Source: Streptomyces luteogriseus (GTDB taxonomy: Bacteria; Actinomycetota; Actinomycetes; Streptomycetales; Streptomycetaceae). From it: a DNA stretch of 64,000 bases. Shown here one piece after another: positions 1 through 9,395 of this stretch; the stretch's first letter is position 1, and each line of letters opens with the position of its first letter. Made by a program: the position numbers and the translations under genes. The notes below the pieces were generated by a model. That model was not told where the DNA came from. It ran no database searches and saw only the letters and a list, made by a program, of their open reading frames with translations. Location: positions 7,778,501 through 7,842,500 of the forward strand of contig NZ_JACHMS010000001.1 of the NCBI RefSeq assembly GCF_014205055.1. Reading direction: 5' to 3'.

Positions 1-503
1 TCGCCGTACAGCACCTCCTCGACAGCGGGGCCCGCGACATCCTGGTCGTCAACGGGGAGCGCGGCATACGCCAGTGCGCCGACCGCTACCAGGGCGCCCG
101 GCAGGCCGTGCGCAGCCGCCGCGGGGCGCGGCTCGACCAGGTCGTCGCCGAGCGGATGACCGTCGCGTACGGCACGGAGATCGCCCGCGGGCTGAAGGAT
201 CTGCCCGACGGGGTGTTCTGCACCAACGACTTCCTCGCCGCCGGCCTGTGCCGGGGTCTGACCGAGCGGGGCGTGCGCGTCCCCGAGGACGTCCAGGTCG
301 TCGGCTACGGCGACCTCGACGTCGCGGCCTTCGGGGCGACGACCCTGACCACGGTCCGGCAGCCGGTCGAGGACCTCGGCCGGGCGGCCGTGGAGATGCT
401 GCTCGACGAGATCGAGGCCCGCGCCGACCACCTCCACGAGACCCGCGTCTTCGCCCCCGGCCTCGTCCTGCGCGACTCCACCCGGCCGCCCTACGACGAC
501 TGA
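1..503 (+). CDS. LacI-family transcriptional regulator (C-terminal part, truncated by window edge)
   Basis: The open frame runs in from the left edge (first full codon at base 3), so the N-terminal helix-turn-helix lies outside the window. What remains is the end of a periplasmic-binding-protein-like sensor domain. It has the typical LacI/GalR signatures: DGVFCTNDFLAAGLCRGL, VPEDVQVVGYGDLDVAAFG and the closing TTLTTVRQPVEDLGRAAVEM. The family binds a sugar or sugar phosphate and releases palindromic operators. The gene converges on the GH106-like gene, and their stop regions overlap by 13 bp. The likely targets (inference) are the two divergent transcription units starting near 4.46 and 4.66 kb, because LacI-type operator sequences lie between them. 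Confidence 0.9.
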   Translation, partial: AVQHLLDSGARDILVVNGERGIRQCADRYQGARQAVRSRRGARLDQVVAERMTVAYGTEIARGLKDLPDGVFCTNDFLAAGLCRGLTERGVRVPEDVQVVGYGDLDVAAFGATTLTTVRQPVEDLGRAAVEMLLDEIEARADHLHETRVFAPGLVLRDSTRPPYDD

Positions 504-3500
504 CCCCCGGCCGGGATCCGCAGCGTCACCGGCCCCCACAGCCCCGACGGCAGCTGGCACGGGAAAGCCCAGTCGGTCGGCGTGGCCTCCCGCAGGTACG
601 GGGCCAGCGTGCCCCGGACCGTCACCTCCACCCGGACGGTCCGCCCCGCGGCAGCGCGCAGGGGGAAGCGGTACGGCGCGCAGAACGCCTCGCCGGCGAG
701 CTCCCCGTCGACCGACACCTCCACACTGCCCCGCACCCGCCCGAGATCCAGCACGGGATCGGGCCCGTGCGGCACCTCCACCGCCCGCGCGTACGTCACG
801 CCCCCGCTCCAGCCGCCCAGCCCCTGCTCGCGCCAGTCACCCAGTGCCAGCGGCGCCGGCACGGTTTGCACCCGAACCGGCCCGTGCCAGGCGGAGCCAC
901 CCCGCAGTATCGCCGTGGGCTCGGTGACCACCTCGACACGGGCCGGTGCCGGGAGCGGCTCACGGAGCGTCAGCCGGTCGCCGGTCAGGGGGAGTTCGGC
1001 TCCCTTCCCGACCCGCACGCGCGCGGGCAGCGCCAACGGCAGCTCCAGCGACACCGTTCCCGCCGGCACGGTGAACCGGAAGCGCTGCGGCGACGCCCGG
1101 ACGCCGTCGGTGGACCGAGACGGCCGTACGGTACCGCCGAGCAGCGGGCGCCCGTTGAGCCATGCGGTGTCCGGCAGCGGGTGCGGCCGCACGGCGGCGT
1201 GACAGTGCTGCAACTCGCCCCGCCTGCGCGTGTCCTCGACGGTCCGGCCCCGCCACGCGCCCGTCCCGGCCTCCCAGCCGGCCCCACTGACCAGGGACGT
1301 CACCCCGGCCCCCGAAGACGCCATCAGGTCGACGAACACGGCGTCCCGGACGTCGGCGGTGTCCGCCACGACCTCCAGTGTGTGCTCACCCGCCCCGAGT
1401 TCCGGCTCATGGCGGAAGAACATCGGCACGGCGCCCCAGTCCGCCGCGTAGTACTCCACCTCCTCCTGCCGCGCCACCACCTCCCCGTCGAGCAGCACGG
1501 TCACCGCCGAGGCGGCCCCCACGACGAGCACCGCCCGCGCCTGTCCGGCCGGGGCCCGGAACCGCGCGCGATAGGCGACCCGGCCGTCGGGCCGGACCCC
1601 GTCGGGCGGGCGCATGAACCGAGGCCGGAAGCCGAGCCCGCCCGGCTCGGAGAGGCAGAAGAAGCTGCCGAGCGGTGTGCCGGTGGCTGCCGAGATCGTC
1701 GAGGGCCGGTCCTGGGCGTCCGACAGCTCGTACTCCAGCACATTGCGCTCCCGGGCCACGGTGACCGGGGCGGAGGCCAGGTAGCCGCCGTCGAAGGGGC
1801 CCAAGGGCTCCCCGTTCCACCACACCCGCTTGACCGCCTCCGCGCCGACGTGCAGCTCGGCGGGCCCCCGGTGGCCGGTCTCCACGATCGCCCGGACCCG
1901 GGCGGCCGTTCCCCCGACCGGCACGGGGACCCGAACGAACTCCTCGCTCACCAGCCCCTTGGTGCCCAGCAGCCCGCCCTGGTCCGGGAGGCCACGGCTC
2001 GACGAGTACACCCCGGTCTCCCAGCCCGAGTCCGGCGGGACGAGCGGCAGTTCACCGGCCAGGACCCGCTCCGCGTCGGCGGCGCCGAGCGGTTCGGGAA
2101 CCCGGCCGGGCGCCACCGGGGGCAGGACCCGGACCCGGTTGCCGTAGGTGACCCGGGTCCGCTCCCAGGCCGCACCCTCGGTCCACTCCATGGTCCAGAT
2201 CTGCGGCTCCTCCACGGACGCCCCCGGGGGCAGTGCCAGATCGCCCCAGGTGTTGTCCATCGTGGGCACCAACCGGCCGTTCCAGCCCGCCGAGAGGTCG
2301 ACCGTCCGGACCGCCGTCCCCCTCGCGGAGGGGGCTGGCGCCGGGCGGCCTTCCCGCCAGACGACCAGGGCCGCGGGGGCGCCGTCCAGCGGCACCTCGA
2401 TGGCCGACAGGGCACCGTCCTCGGAGACCGTGACACGGGCGGGGGCGCGGGAGCCGGTCGCCGGGTTCCAGACCTCGGCCTCCGCGACGCACGCCCGGAC
2501 GGTGACGGACGAGGTTCGGTCGGGCCGGGGCTCGGGCTGGGGCTCGGTCCCGGGCGGGCGCAGTGGATGCGCGCCGATCTCGGGGAAAGCAGCCGTCACC
2601 AGGGCCACCGCCTCGTTCCCCTGCCGCCGGACGAGCAGCGGTACGTCACCCGTCGCGTACCCGGCCGCGTCGGCCACCGCCTCGGCGCCGGCCTCGGGAC
2701 CGCCGGCCCGCTCGAGCCGGGGGTGCGCCGACAGGGATGCCACGACGGCATCGTCACCGGCGCGGCCCGCGGCCGTCCCGGGCGGGCGGCCCACGACCAC
2801 CACCCGCCCTCCCGCGTCGAGCAGTTCGGACAGCCGCCGTGCCGTCCCCTCCTCCAGCACACTCGCCGAGGGCAGCAGCACCGCCCTGTACGCCATGCCC
2901 CCGACCCGCAGCGCCCCGTCGGCGACCTCGGCGCGCTGGACCGAGTCGTCGTCGACGACGTCGAAGGAGATCCCGTGCCGGTCCAGGGCACCGGCATGCG
3001 GCCCCAGCCAGTTGTTCGAGCCGCACAGGTCCAGATAGTGGCGCTGGGTCTCGTCGGCGTCGGCGTGGTCGTCGCCCAGCAGCCCGTCGCCGAAGTGCCG
3101 GACGGGTGCGTCGAGGGGGACGAGGGCCTGCATGGTGGCGGTGGGGTGCAGCACCGCCACGTCGGCCGCGTAGCCGCCCCACGACATGATCGAGCAGATC
3201 CGGGCCACGGCCCGGGAGAACACCGGGTACTGCTTCCAGTAGGGCTGGCGCCAGTCGGTGGACGGCGGCGCCCACTCGAACCAGCCGCCCGCTGTGCCGA
3301 AGTAACTGGCGTGCGGGTTGTACAGGTTGGCGCCGCTGCGCAGGAACGGCAGCAGCCAGTCGTAGGTGTCCTCCAGCGTGCCGCCCCAGCCGGAGGAGTG
3401 GAACGCCTCGATCCACACGCGCTCGTGGCCGTAGAGGTGGGCCATGGAGGAGTGCACCTTGGCGTCGCCGTGGTGGTCGCTGCCCGCGGCGCCGTACCAG

Positions 3501-4456
3501 CGGTGGGTGCGGAAGTAGTCGGTGTAGATCTGCGTGGACTGGGCCGGGTAGCCCGCGCGGGCGGGATGACTCTGGTCGCTGCCCAGCAGCAGACCGCGCT
3601 CGCGGTGCCAGGCCGCGAGCGGCCGGAACAGGGCCTCCTCGGTCAGCTGCGCGCGGACCGCGTAGTAGTCGGCGCGGACCTTCCTCTCCGGCACCCCGGA
3701 CTCCGTGCCGAACAGGGCCGGCAGGTGGTCGAGCAGGTCGTAGCCGCGCCGGGCGCGGAACTCGTCGGCGAAACGGTGGCTCCAGGCGTTGGTGCCGGGC
3801 AGTTCGTCCTGGAAGCTGCCCGCGATGACACTGCCGAGGTACTCCGGTACCCGGCGGTCGTACTCGTGGTGGACCGTGTCCATCAACAGGCCCACGGCGT
3901 GCGGGTCCAGGTAGTCGAACGCGGTGGGGACGGCGGTGACGAGCCGCACCTCGGTCCCGTCCGGGGCCGCCAGGTGTCCGCCCGCGTCGAGATCGAGCCG
4001 CCGGCCCTGCCGGGAGTACGCGGCCAGCGGCGTCTCGGCGTCCGCCAGGGCGACCGCGCCCCCGGAGACGCGCACGTCACGGCAGCGCAGCGCGAGTCCG
4101 GCGGCCTCGGGGTGACGCCGCGTCACCCCGCCCTGCACGTTGGCCCCGGAGAACCCGATCTGGTCGTAGAACCACAGCCGCGTGCCCAGTTCGGCGGCGA
4201 TCTCGCAGGCGTCGGTGAAGCGCGCCCACCACTCCTCGCCGAACCACACCGGATCGTCGGCGCGGGCCCCGAACGTCGGGCCGGCCGGAGCCAGATTGAT
4301 GACCACCAGGTTGTGGACCCCGCCCTCCGCGAACGCCCGCAACTGCCAGACGAGTCGCTCGCGGGTCACCTTCGCCCCCGACCACCACCACAGGGGAGTG
4401 GGGCCGAAGTCGCGGGGCGGATCGTCGAACAGTCGCCGGAGCTCGGAGGAGATCAC
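491..4456 (-). CDS. Large GH106-like glycoside hydrolase (putative alpha-L-rhamnosidase)
   Basis: The product is 1321 residues with a GTG start at 4456 and AAGGAC upstream. The N-terminus (PTPLWWWSGAKVTRERLVWQL, then GGVHNLVVINLAPAGP) matches the opening strand of the GH106 catalytic barrel. A second family-like block is SFQDELP (E218) followed by WSHRFADEFRARRGYDLLDHL. The residues after about 700 are beta-rich, with the look of GH2-type sugar-binding sandwich domains. GH106 enzymes remove L-rhamnose from rhamnogalacturonan or glycosides. No signal peptide is visible, so it probably acts inside the cell on imported oligosaccharides. It is divergent from an MFS transporter and sugar isomerase, which supports a complete uptake and breakdown locus. 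The substrate is inferred; related GH2-like families are an alternative. Confidence 0.7.
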   Translation of the reverse strand: MISSELRRLFDDPPRDFGPTPLWWWSGAKVTRERLVWQLRAFAEGGVHNLVVINLAPAGPTFGARADDPVWFGEEWWARFTDACEIAAELGTRLWFYDQIGFSGANVQGGVTRRHPEAAGLALRCRDVRVSGGAVALADAETPLAAYSRQGRRLDLDAGGHLAAPDGTEVRLVTAVPTAFDYLDPHAVGLLMDTVHHEYDRRVPEYLGSVIAGSFQDELPGTNAWSHRFADEFRARRGYDLLDHLPALFGTESGVPERKVRADYYAVRAQLTEEALFRPLAAWHRERGLLLGSDQSHPARAGYPAQSTQIYTDYFRTHRWYGAAGSDHHGDAKVHSSMAHLYGHERVWIEAFHSSGWGGTLEDTYDWLLPFLRSGANLYNPHASYFGTAGGWFEWAPPSTDWRQPYWKQYPVFSRAVARICSIMSWGGYAADVAVLHPTATMQALVPLDAPVRHFGDGLLGDDHADADETQRHYLDLCGSNNWLGPHAGALDRHGISFDVVDDDSVQRAEVADGALRVGGMAYRAVLLPSASVLEEGTARRLSELLDAGGRVVVVGRPPGTAAGRAGDDAVVASLSAHPRLERAGGPEAGAEAVADAAGYATGDVPLLVRRQGNEAVALVTAAFPEIGAHPLRPPGTEPQPEPRPDRTSSVTVRACVAEAEVWNPATGSRAPARVTVSEDGALSAIEVPLDGAPAALVVWREGRPAPAPSARGTAVRTVDLSAGWNGRLVPTMDNTWGDLALPPGASVEEPQIWTMEWTEGAAWERTRVTYGNRVRVLPPVAPGRVPEPLGAADAERVLAGELPLVPPDSGWETGVYSSSRGLPDQGGLLGTKGLVSEEFVRVPVPVGGTAARVRAIVETGHRGPAELHVGAEAVKRVWWNGEPLGPFDGGYLASAPVTVARERNVLEYELSDAQDRPSTISAATGTPLGSFFCLSEPGGLGFRPRFMRPPDGVRPDGRVAYRARFRAPAGQARAVLVVGAASAVTVLLDGEVVARQEEVEYYAADWGAVPMFFRHEPELGAGEHTLEVVADTADVRDAVFVDLMASSGAGVTSLVSGAGWEAGTGAWRGRTVEDTRRRGELQHCHAAVRPHPLPDTAWLNGRPLLGGTVRPSRSTDGVRASPQRFRFTVPAGTVSLELPLALPARVRVGKGAELPLTGDRLTLREPLPAPARVEVVTEPTAILRGGSAWHGPVRVQTVPAPLALGDWREQGLGGWSGGVTYARAVEVPHGPDPVLDLGRVRGSVEVSVDGELAGEAFCAPYRFPLRAAAGRTVRVEVTVRGTLAPYLREATPTDWAFPCQLPSGLWGPVTLRIPAGGQSS

Positions 4457-4472
4457 GGACCACGGTCCTTCC

Positions 4473-4487
4473 CTGAAACGTTTTCAG
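4473..4487. promoter_or_regulatory. LacI-type operator-like palindrome upstream of the GH106-like gene
   Basis: CTGAAACGTTTTCAG is an imperfect palindrome around ACGT, like the A/T-rich, CG-centred operators of LacI-family repressors. It ends 17 bp before the GTG start of the glycosidase, so a bound repressor would block its transcription. Binding by the LacI gene at the left edge is inferred. Confidence 0.55.
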
Positions 4488-4582
4488 GCCCCCTTCACCG
4501 TAGGCGAGCTGGGGCGGCCACGCCATATGCCCGTACGGAGCCCGCTGCTTCGGCGTCATGTCGCTCCTACGTGCGCGACACC

Positions 4583-4611
4583 TTGTTGCAACGTTTTTCT
4601 CGCCCTATATT
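4583..4611 (+). promoter_or_regulatory. Sigma-70-like promoter for MFS/isomerase operon with operator half in spacer
   Basis: TTGTTG (4583-4588) and TATATT (4606-4611) are separated by 17 bp. This is an unusually good housekeeping promoter for such GC-rich DNA. The spacer holds GCAACGTTTTT (4589-4599), which shares the AACGTTTT core with the palindrome at 4473-4487. The transporter start codon is about 50 bp downstream. This supports shared LacI control of both directions. Confidence 0.6.
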
Positions 4612-4664
4612 CGCTGCGACCAGGCCCCCGGAACCGCGATGTCACCAGACGACGGAGTCGCATC

Positions 4665-5951
4665 ATGGCCGGTACCCGCCCCATCCCCCCACCGCTCTGG
4701 AAGGCCGCCGCCCTGTCGGGCATGGCCTCCTACCTCGACGCCGGGCTGATCGTGAGCATCTCCGTCAACCTGGCCATCTACCGCGACAGTTACGACATGG
4801 GCGTGTGGATGGCCGGGGCGATCAGTGCGATCGTCACCGGCTGCATCGCCGTCGGATCCCTCGTCGGCGGACGGCTCGCCGACCTCTTCGGCCGCCGCCG
4901 CGTCTACAACTGGGACATCTTCTGCTTCGCGATCGGCGCCCTCGTCATCACGCTCGCGCCGGACGACATCACCCTGCTGGCCGGTGTACTCGTCGCGGGC
5001 CTCGCGGCCGGCGCCGACCTGCCGACGTCACTGGCCGTGGTGTCGGACGCGGCGCCCGCCTGGGCCCGGGGGAGACTGGTGGCGTTCACGCAGGTCATGT
5101 GGATGCTGGGCATCACGGTCGCCATCTTCCTCGGCTTCGTCCTGTCCACCACGGGCATGACCGGGGCCCGGCTGATCACCGGGCAGCTCGCCGTCGCCGC
5201 ACTGGTCACCTGGGCCCTGAGGTCCCGGCTGAAACTGCCCGACGCCCCGTCGGAGCCGGACACCGAGACCGCTCCGGAGAGCATCTCCCTGAAGAACGTG
5301 TGGACCCGCGCCGCCCTGGTGCCGATGACCGCGACCTTCGTCTTCTACGTGACCTGGGGCCTCGGGGCCAACACCTTCGGCCAGTTCGGCACCTATCTGC
5401 TCGTCACCGTCAGCGACGCCTCGCAGAGCCTCGCCACCGGGATCAACCTGGCGTTCATCCCGATCGGTGTGCTGCTCACCGTCGCCTTCGTGCGCGTCGC
5501 CGACAGCCCCTGGCGCGACCGGCTGTTCCACGTGGCGGCCGTGGTGCAGATCCTGGCCTTCGTCATCGCGTCCCTGACCGCGGGCGCACTCGTCGGCATG
5601 CTCGTCTTCTTCGTGCTCTACCAGCTCTCCAACCCCTTCGCCGGAGAGGCCAACTACAAGGTGTGGTCGCAGCTCACGCTGCCCGCGGACACCCGCGGCA
5701 CCACCCAGGGCCTGACCTACGCCCTGTCCCGGGGCGTCTTCGCGGTCGCGGCGTTCTTCACCCCGGCCCTGGCCGATCACAGCCCCTCCGTCCTCCTCTG
5801 GACGATCACCGCCTGCATGACGGCGGCCGCGTTCGCGGGCCTGTTCATCATCCGCGTCCTGGTCCCGCGCTCCGCGAGCCCCGGGCGGGACGCGGCGGAC
5901 CTGCGCGTTCCCAGCACCTGGCCGGCCGGCCTCTCCGACAAGGAGCACTGA
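4665..5951 (+). CDS. MFS transporter (putative sugar/oligosaccharide permease)
   Basis: The product is 428 residues starting MAGTRPIPPPLWKAAAL. It shows about twelve hydrophobic segments and the MFS loop 2-3 signature (VGGRLADLFGRRRVYN, about residues 60-75). I chose the ATG at 4665 because the longer open frame upstream runs through the promoter and is not coding-like. The stop is 2 bp before the ATG of the isomerase-like gene, and AAGGAG at the end of this gene serves as the next ribosome-binding site, so the two are translationally linked. Its position opposite a GH106-like glycosidase suggests import of the sugar or oligosaccharide that enzyme releases. The exact substrate cannot be read from sequence. 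Confidence 0.85.
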   Translation: MAGTRPIPPPLWKAAALSGMASYLDAGLIVSISVNLAIYRDSYDMGVWMAGAISAIVTGCIAVGSLVGGRLADLFGRRRVYNWDIFCFAIGALVITLAPDDITLLAGVLVAGLAAGADLPTSLAVVSDAAPAWARGRLVAFTQVMWMLGITVAIFLGFVLSTTGMTGARLITGQLAVAALVTWALRSRLKLPDAPSEPDTETAPESISLKNVWTRAALVPMTATFVFYVTWGLGANTFGQFGTYLLVTVSDASQSLATGINLAFIPIGVLLTVAFVRVADSPWRDRLFHVAAVVQILAFVIASLTAGALVGMLVFFVLYQLSNPFAGEANYKVWSQLTLPADTRGTTQGLTYALSRGVFAVAAFFTPALADHSPSVLLWTITACMTAAAFAGLFIIRVLVPRSASPGRDAADLRVPSTWPAGLSDKEH

Positions 5952-5953
5952 CC

Positions 5954-7417
5954 ATGGCAACGACCGCGGATCGCACGGGCGTACGGACCGCCGCCCTCCA
6001 CGACCTGCTCCCGCCCGTCACCCGGCGCCGCACCCGGATCGGCCTGGTCTCCGGCGGACTCGGCACGTACTGGCCCCAGTTCCCCGGCCTGCTGCCGCAG
6101 TTGAAGGAATCGGCCGCCCATGTCGCCGACCGCTTCCGGCAGATGGACGCGGAGGTGACCGACGCCGGGTTCGTCTCCGACGCCCGGGAAGGCGCACGCG
6201 CCGCCGAGGAGTTGCGCAAGGCCGACTGCGACCTGATCGTGCTGTTCCTCACGACGTACCTCACCTCCTCGATGGTGCTGCCGATCGCCCAGCGCTCGCA
6301 CACCCCGGTGCTGGTCATCGACCTCCAGCCGTCCGAGAGGATGGACCACGCGGCCTTCGGCACGGGGGACTGGCTGGCCTACTGCGCACAGTGCTCCGTC
6401 CCCGAGGTGGGCAACGTCTTCCGCCGTGCCGGCATCCCCTTCCGGTCGGTGTCGGGCTGGCTGCACCAGGAGTCCGCCTGGCGGCGCATCGAGCAGTGGA
6501 TCCGGGCCGCCCGCATCCGGGCCGCGCTCCGGCACGCCCGGCACGGCCTCATGGGGCACGTCTACCCCGGCATGCTCGACGTGCAGACCGATCCGACCCT
6601 GCTCGCCACGACGTTCGGCTCGCACGTGGAGGTCCTGGAGTTCGACGACCTGCGGCACCGCGTGGAACAGGTGACGCAGGCGGAGACCCGGGAGCGGATG
6701 GCGCTCGCCCGCCAGGTGTTCACCCTCGACGAGAGCGTGGTGGAGGAGGACTTCGCCTGGGGCGCGACCGTGTCCGTCGCCCTGGACCGGCTGGTCGCGG
6801 ACTTCGAGCTCGACAGCCTCGCCTACTACCACCGCGGCCTCGACGGCGAACTGCACGAGCGGCTCGCCGCCGGCATGATCCTCGGCGCCTCCCTGCTGAC
6901 CGCCCGGGGCGTGCCCGCAGCCGGCGAGTACGAACTGCGCACATCCGTCGCCCAGTTGGCCACTCAGTGCGCAGGGGCCGGAGGCTCCTTCACCGAGATC
7001 CAGGCCCTCGACTTCGAGGACGGCGTCGTGGAGATGGGCCACGACGGCCCCGCCCACCTCGCGCTCGGCGCCCGCGACCCGCTGCTGCGCGGCCTCGGCG
7101 TCTACCACGGCAAGCGCGGCTGGGGCGTGAGCGTCGAGCTCGACGTCCGGCACGGGCCCGTCACCCTGCTCGGCCTCGGCCAGGATGCCGACGGCAGCCT
7201 GTCCTTCGTCACCTCCGAGGGCACCGTCGTACCGGGACCGCTGCTGGAGATCGGCAACACCACCAGCCGGGTCGACTTCGACCGCGACCCCGGCGAATGG
7301 GTCGACGCCTGGAGTGCCACGGGCGTCGGCCACCACTGGTCCCTCGCGGTCGGCCACCGCACGGCCGACTTCCGGGCCGCCGCGAGCCTGCTGGGCATCG
7401 ACCACCGGCAGGTGTGA
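5954..7417 (+). CDS. L-arabinose/L-fucose isomerase-like sugar isomerase
   Basis: The product is 487 residues, close to the length of AraA (about 500). Aligning by eye to AraA gives candidate metal-binding and catalytic residues in order: E325 (AGEYELRT), E348 (GSFTEIQALDFE), H363 (EMGHDGP) and H460/H461 (GVGHHWSLAVGH). The last block resembles the C-terminal GGGHH motif of AraA. The early part contains DLIVLFLTTYLTSS and PVLVIDLQP, typical of the isomerase N-terminal domain. It probably converts an aldose to a ketose with a divalent metal. The family is broad, and next to a GH106-like enzyme an L-rhamnose or related deoxysugar is as plausible as arabinose. It is cotranscribed with the upstream MFS gene. 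No kinase or aldolase follows. Confidence 0.75.
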   Translation: MATTADRTGVRTAALHDLLPPVTRRRTRIGLVSGGLGTYWPQFPGLLPQLKESAAHVADRFRQMDAEVTDAGFVSDAREGARAAEELRKADCDLIVLFLTTYLTSSMVLPIAQRSHTPVLVIDLQPSERMDHAAFGTGDWLAYCAQCSVPEVGNVFRRAGIPFRSVSGWLHQESAWRRIEQWIRAARIRAALRHARHGLMGHVYPGMLDVQTDPTLLATTFGSHVEVLEFDDLRHRVEQVTQAETRERMALARQVFTLDESVVEEDFAWGATVSVALDRLVADFELDSLAYYHRGLDGELHERLAAGMILGASLLTARGVPAAGEYELRTSVAQLATQCAGAGGSFTEIQALDFEDGVVEMGHDGPAHLALGARDPLLRGLGVYHGKRGWGVSVELDVRHGPVTLLGLGQDADGSLSFVTSEGTVVPGPLLEIGNTTSRVDFDRDPGEWVDAWSATGVGHHWSLAVGHRTADFRAAASLLGIDHRQV

Positions 7418-7681
7418 GGGGCCCCCACCGCGCCGGGGAGGGTGTCGTCGAGGATGGGTGTCGTCCCCACCCGGATGTGGGTGCGGGCACCGATGGTGGC
7501 GGGCCCGGGGCCCGTGTGAGGCTGACAGCACCGCCCGAGCCGCCGCGCCCTGGTCATGGCCGCGGCCTCGGGGGCGCGCCGAGAGGCGCGCGCTGCCCGA
7601 CCCAGCCTCCTGGAGGAGGAGCCCCTATCCATCCCCGTTCGGTGAAACGATCCGCCTGCGCGTCCACGAAGGTGGTGATCC

Positions 7682-8940
7682 GTGGGACACGCTGACAGCC
7701 TTCTCGCCATGGGCGGAGCCTTCCTGGCCGCCGCCTTCCTCGCCCGCCTCGGCGGCAGAATCGGCCTCCCCACGATCCCGCTGTTCATGCTCGCGGGCAT
7801 CCTCCTCGGCCCCCACACCCCCGGCCTGGTCATCGTCCAGGACGCCCACGACTTCGAGATGCTCTCGGCACTCGGACTGGTGCTGCTGCTGTTCTACCTC
7901 GGCCTGGAGTTCCACCTCGACGACCTCAAGAGCGGCGGCCGGCGGCTGCTGGCAGCGGGCGGGATCTACCTGCTGCTCAACGTCGGCGCGGGCCTGGGAT
8001 TCGGCTTCGTGCTGGGCTGGGGCGTCCGGGAGGCACTCGTCCTCGCCGGTTCCTCGGGATCTCCTCGTCCGCCATCTCCACCAAGATCCTCATCGACCTG
8101 GGCCGCATCGGGCGCCCGGAGACGCGCCTCATCCTGGGCGTCATCGTGGTCGAGGACATCTTCCTCGCGCTGTACCTGGCCGCCCTCCAGCCCGTCATCA
8201 GCGGCGCCCAGGGCGTGGGCGACATGGTCCTGCAGGGCGCCAAGGCCTTCGGCTTCCTGTTGCTGCTGGCCGCGGCGGCCCGCTACGGCACGAAACCGGT
8301 CGGGCGGCTCATCGAGACCCGCGACAACGAACTGCTCGTCATCAGCTTCCTCGGCGCGGCCGTCCTGGTTGCGGGAGTCGCCGAGGTCCTCGGCGTCGCC
8401 GACGCCATCGGCGCGTTCATGGTCGGCCTGATCCTGGCCGGAACCCCCTCCGGCCCGCGCATCAGGGACCTGGTACACCCGCTGCGCGACGCCTTCGCGG
8501 CCATCTTCTTCTTCGCCTTCGGCCTCTCCATCGACCCCGGCGACATCGTCTCCGTCGTCGGACCGGTCACCGCGGCGGCCGTCCTGACGCTCGTCATGAA
8601 CGTCATCGCCGGTCTCCTCGTCGCCCAGGTGTACCGCTACGGCATCGACCCCGCAGCCGAGATCGCCACCACGCTCGTGGTCCGCGGGGAATTCGCGCTG
8701 ATCCTGGCCGCCATGGCCGCCGGCGCTGGCCTCGACGCCCGGCTCGCCCCCTTCATCGCCGGGTACGTCCTCGTCCTCGCGGTCCTCGGACCCATCGCCG
8801 CCGGACGCGCGCACCTGCTCGCCCGGGCGCTCCGGACGGGCCAGGGCCTCCTGCCCCGCCGCACGGCCCCGGCGTACGACGTCGGACCCGAGAGCGACGG
8901 CACACCGTCCGCCCCCCAGCCCGCCGAGGCCGAGCGGTAG
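7682..8940 (+). pseudogene. CPA2 (KefB-type) cation/proton antiporter with single-base frameshift
   Basis: Two frames together encode one CPA2 antiporter of about 419 residues. The first (GTG at 7682, GAAGGTGG upstream) gives MGHADSLLAMGGAFLAAAFL and continues with family-like sequence to LVLAG near 8048. The protein then resumes in another frame with FLGISSSAISTKILIDLGR and runs through VEDIFLALYLAALQ, a long membrane region and TTLVVRGEFALILAAM to the stop at 8940. One base is missing at about 8048-8050. Such proteins exchange K+ or Na+ for H+. There is no RCK/TrkA-N domain. The rest is well preserved, so this is either a recent inactivation or an assembly error. Confidence 0.85.
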
Positions 8941-8950
8941 CGGGCGATGG

Positions 8951-8977
8951 CCGGCCCCGGCGCGCCCCAGGGGCCGG
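8951..8977. terminator. Hairpin downstream of the antiporter gene
   Basis: CCGGCCCC (8951-8958) pairs with GGGGCCGG (8970-8977) across an 11-base loop, 10 bp after the antiporter stop. There is no U-tract, as is usual for actinobacterial terminators. Confidence 0.4.
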
Positions 8978-9395
8978 GCCGCCCGACGCGGACGGCACGG
9001 ATCGTACGCAGCACGGCGTGCGCGACGAGCACGAGGGCGGTCAGCCGGAAGATCCGTCGGAGCAAGAGCGCCGCTTACCGCCGCCTCGAGCCCGCGGACG
9101 CCCGGCGCCGGGCCGGCCCGCCGTCCGTGACAGCACCCGTCGTCGGACCGAACACCCGCATCCCGGAACGGCGTTCGGCGGAGGCGGCCACCGGGAAGAA
9201 TGGAGGTGGGGCCCGATGGGGGACGCCGCTGGAGGGGGGAAGCCGAAGCCCTGGTGAGACAGCCGCGGCCGGTCGTACCGCCGCATCGGCGCGCCCTGTC
9301 TCCCTCCGCACCGCACAGGGCCCGACCCCTCAGGACTTGTCATGCCCTCAGCCGTGTCCTGCCTCGAAGCGCTCGGGTTCCGGGAAGGAGAAGCC
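8978..9395. other. Intergenic stretch without a convincing gene
   Basis: About 418 bp between the antiporter and the DUF3040 gene. Open frames on both strands lack a good ribosome-binding site or a recognisable domain. A minus-strand frame starting MLRRIFRLTALVLVAHAVL (start 9065) has a hydrophobic opening but soon runs antisense through the antiporter, so I do not call it. No clear promoter is visible. Confidence 0.4.

Noticed and set aside
74..5953. Very long open frame on the plus strand from 74, continuous with the isomerase frame
   Set aside because: Only the part from 5954 is coding. The rest is Arg/Pro-rich shadow of the GH106-like and MFS genes, typical of GC-rich DNA.
8040..8060. 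Programmed -1 frameshift in the antiporter gene
   Set aside because: No slippery heptamer of the X-XXY-YYZ type and no stimulatory structure noticed; this family is not known to use frameshifting.
8637..9065. Minus-strand frame starting MLRRIFRLTALVLVAHAVL
   Set aside because: The first residues look like a small membrane protein, but there is no good ribosome-binding site and the frame continues antisense into the antiporter.
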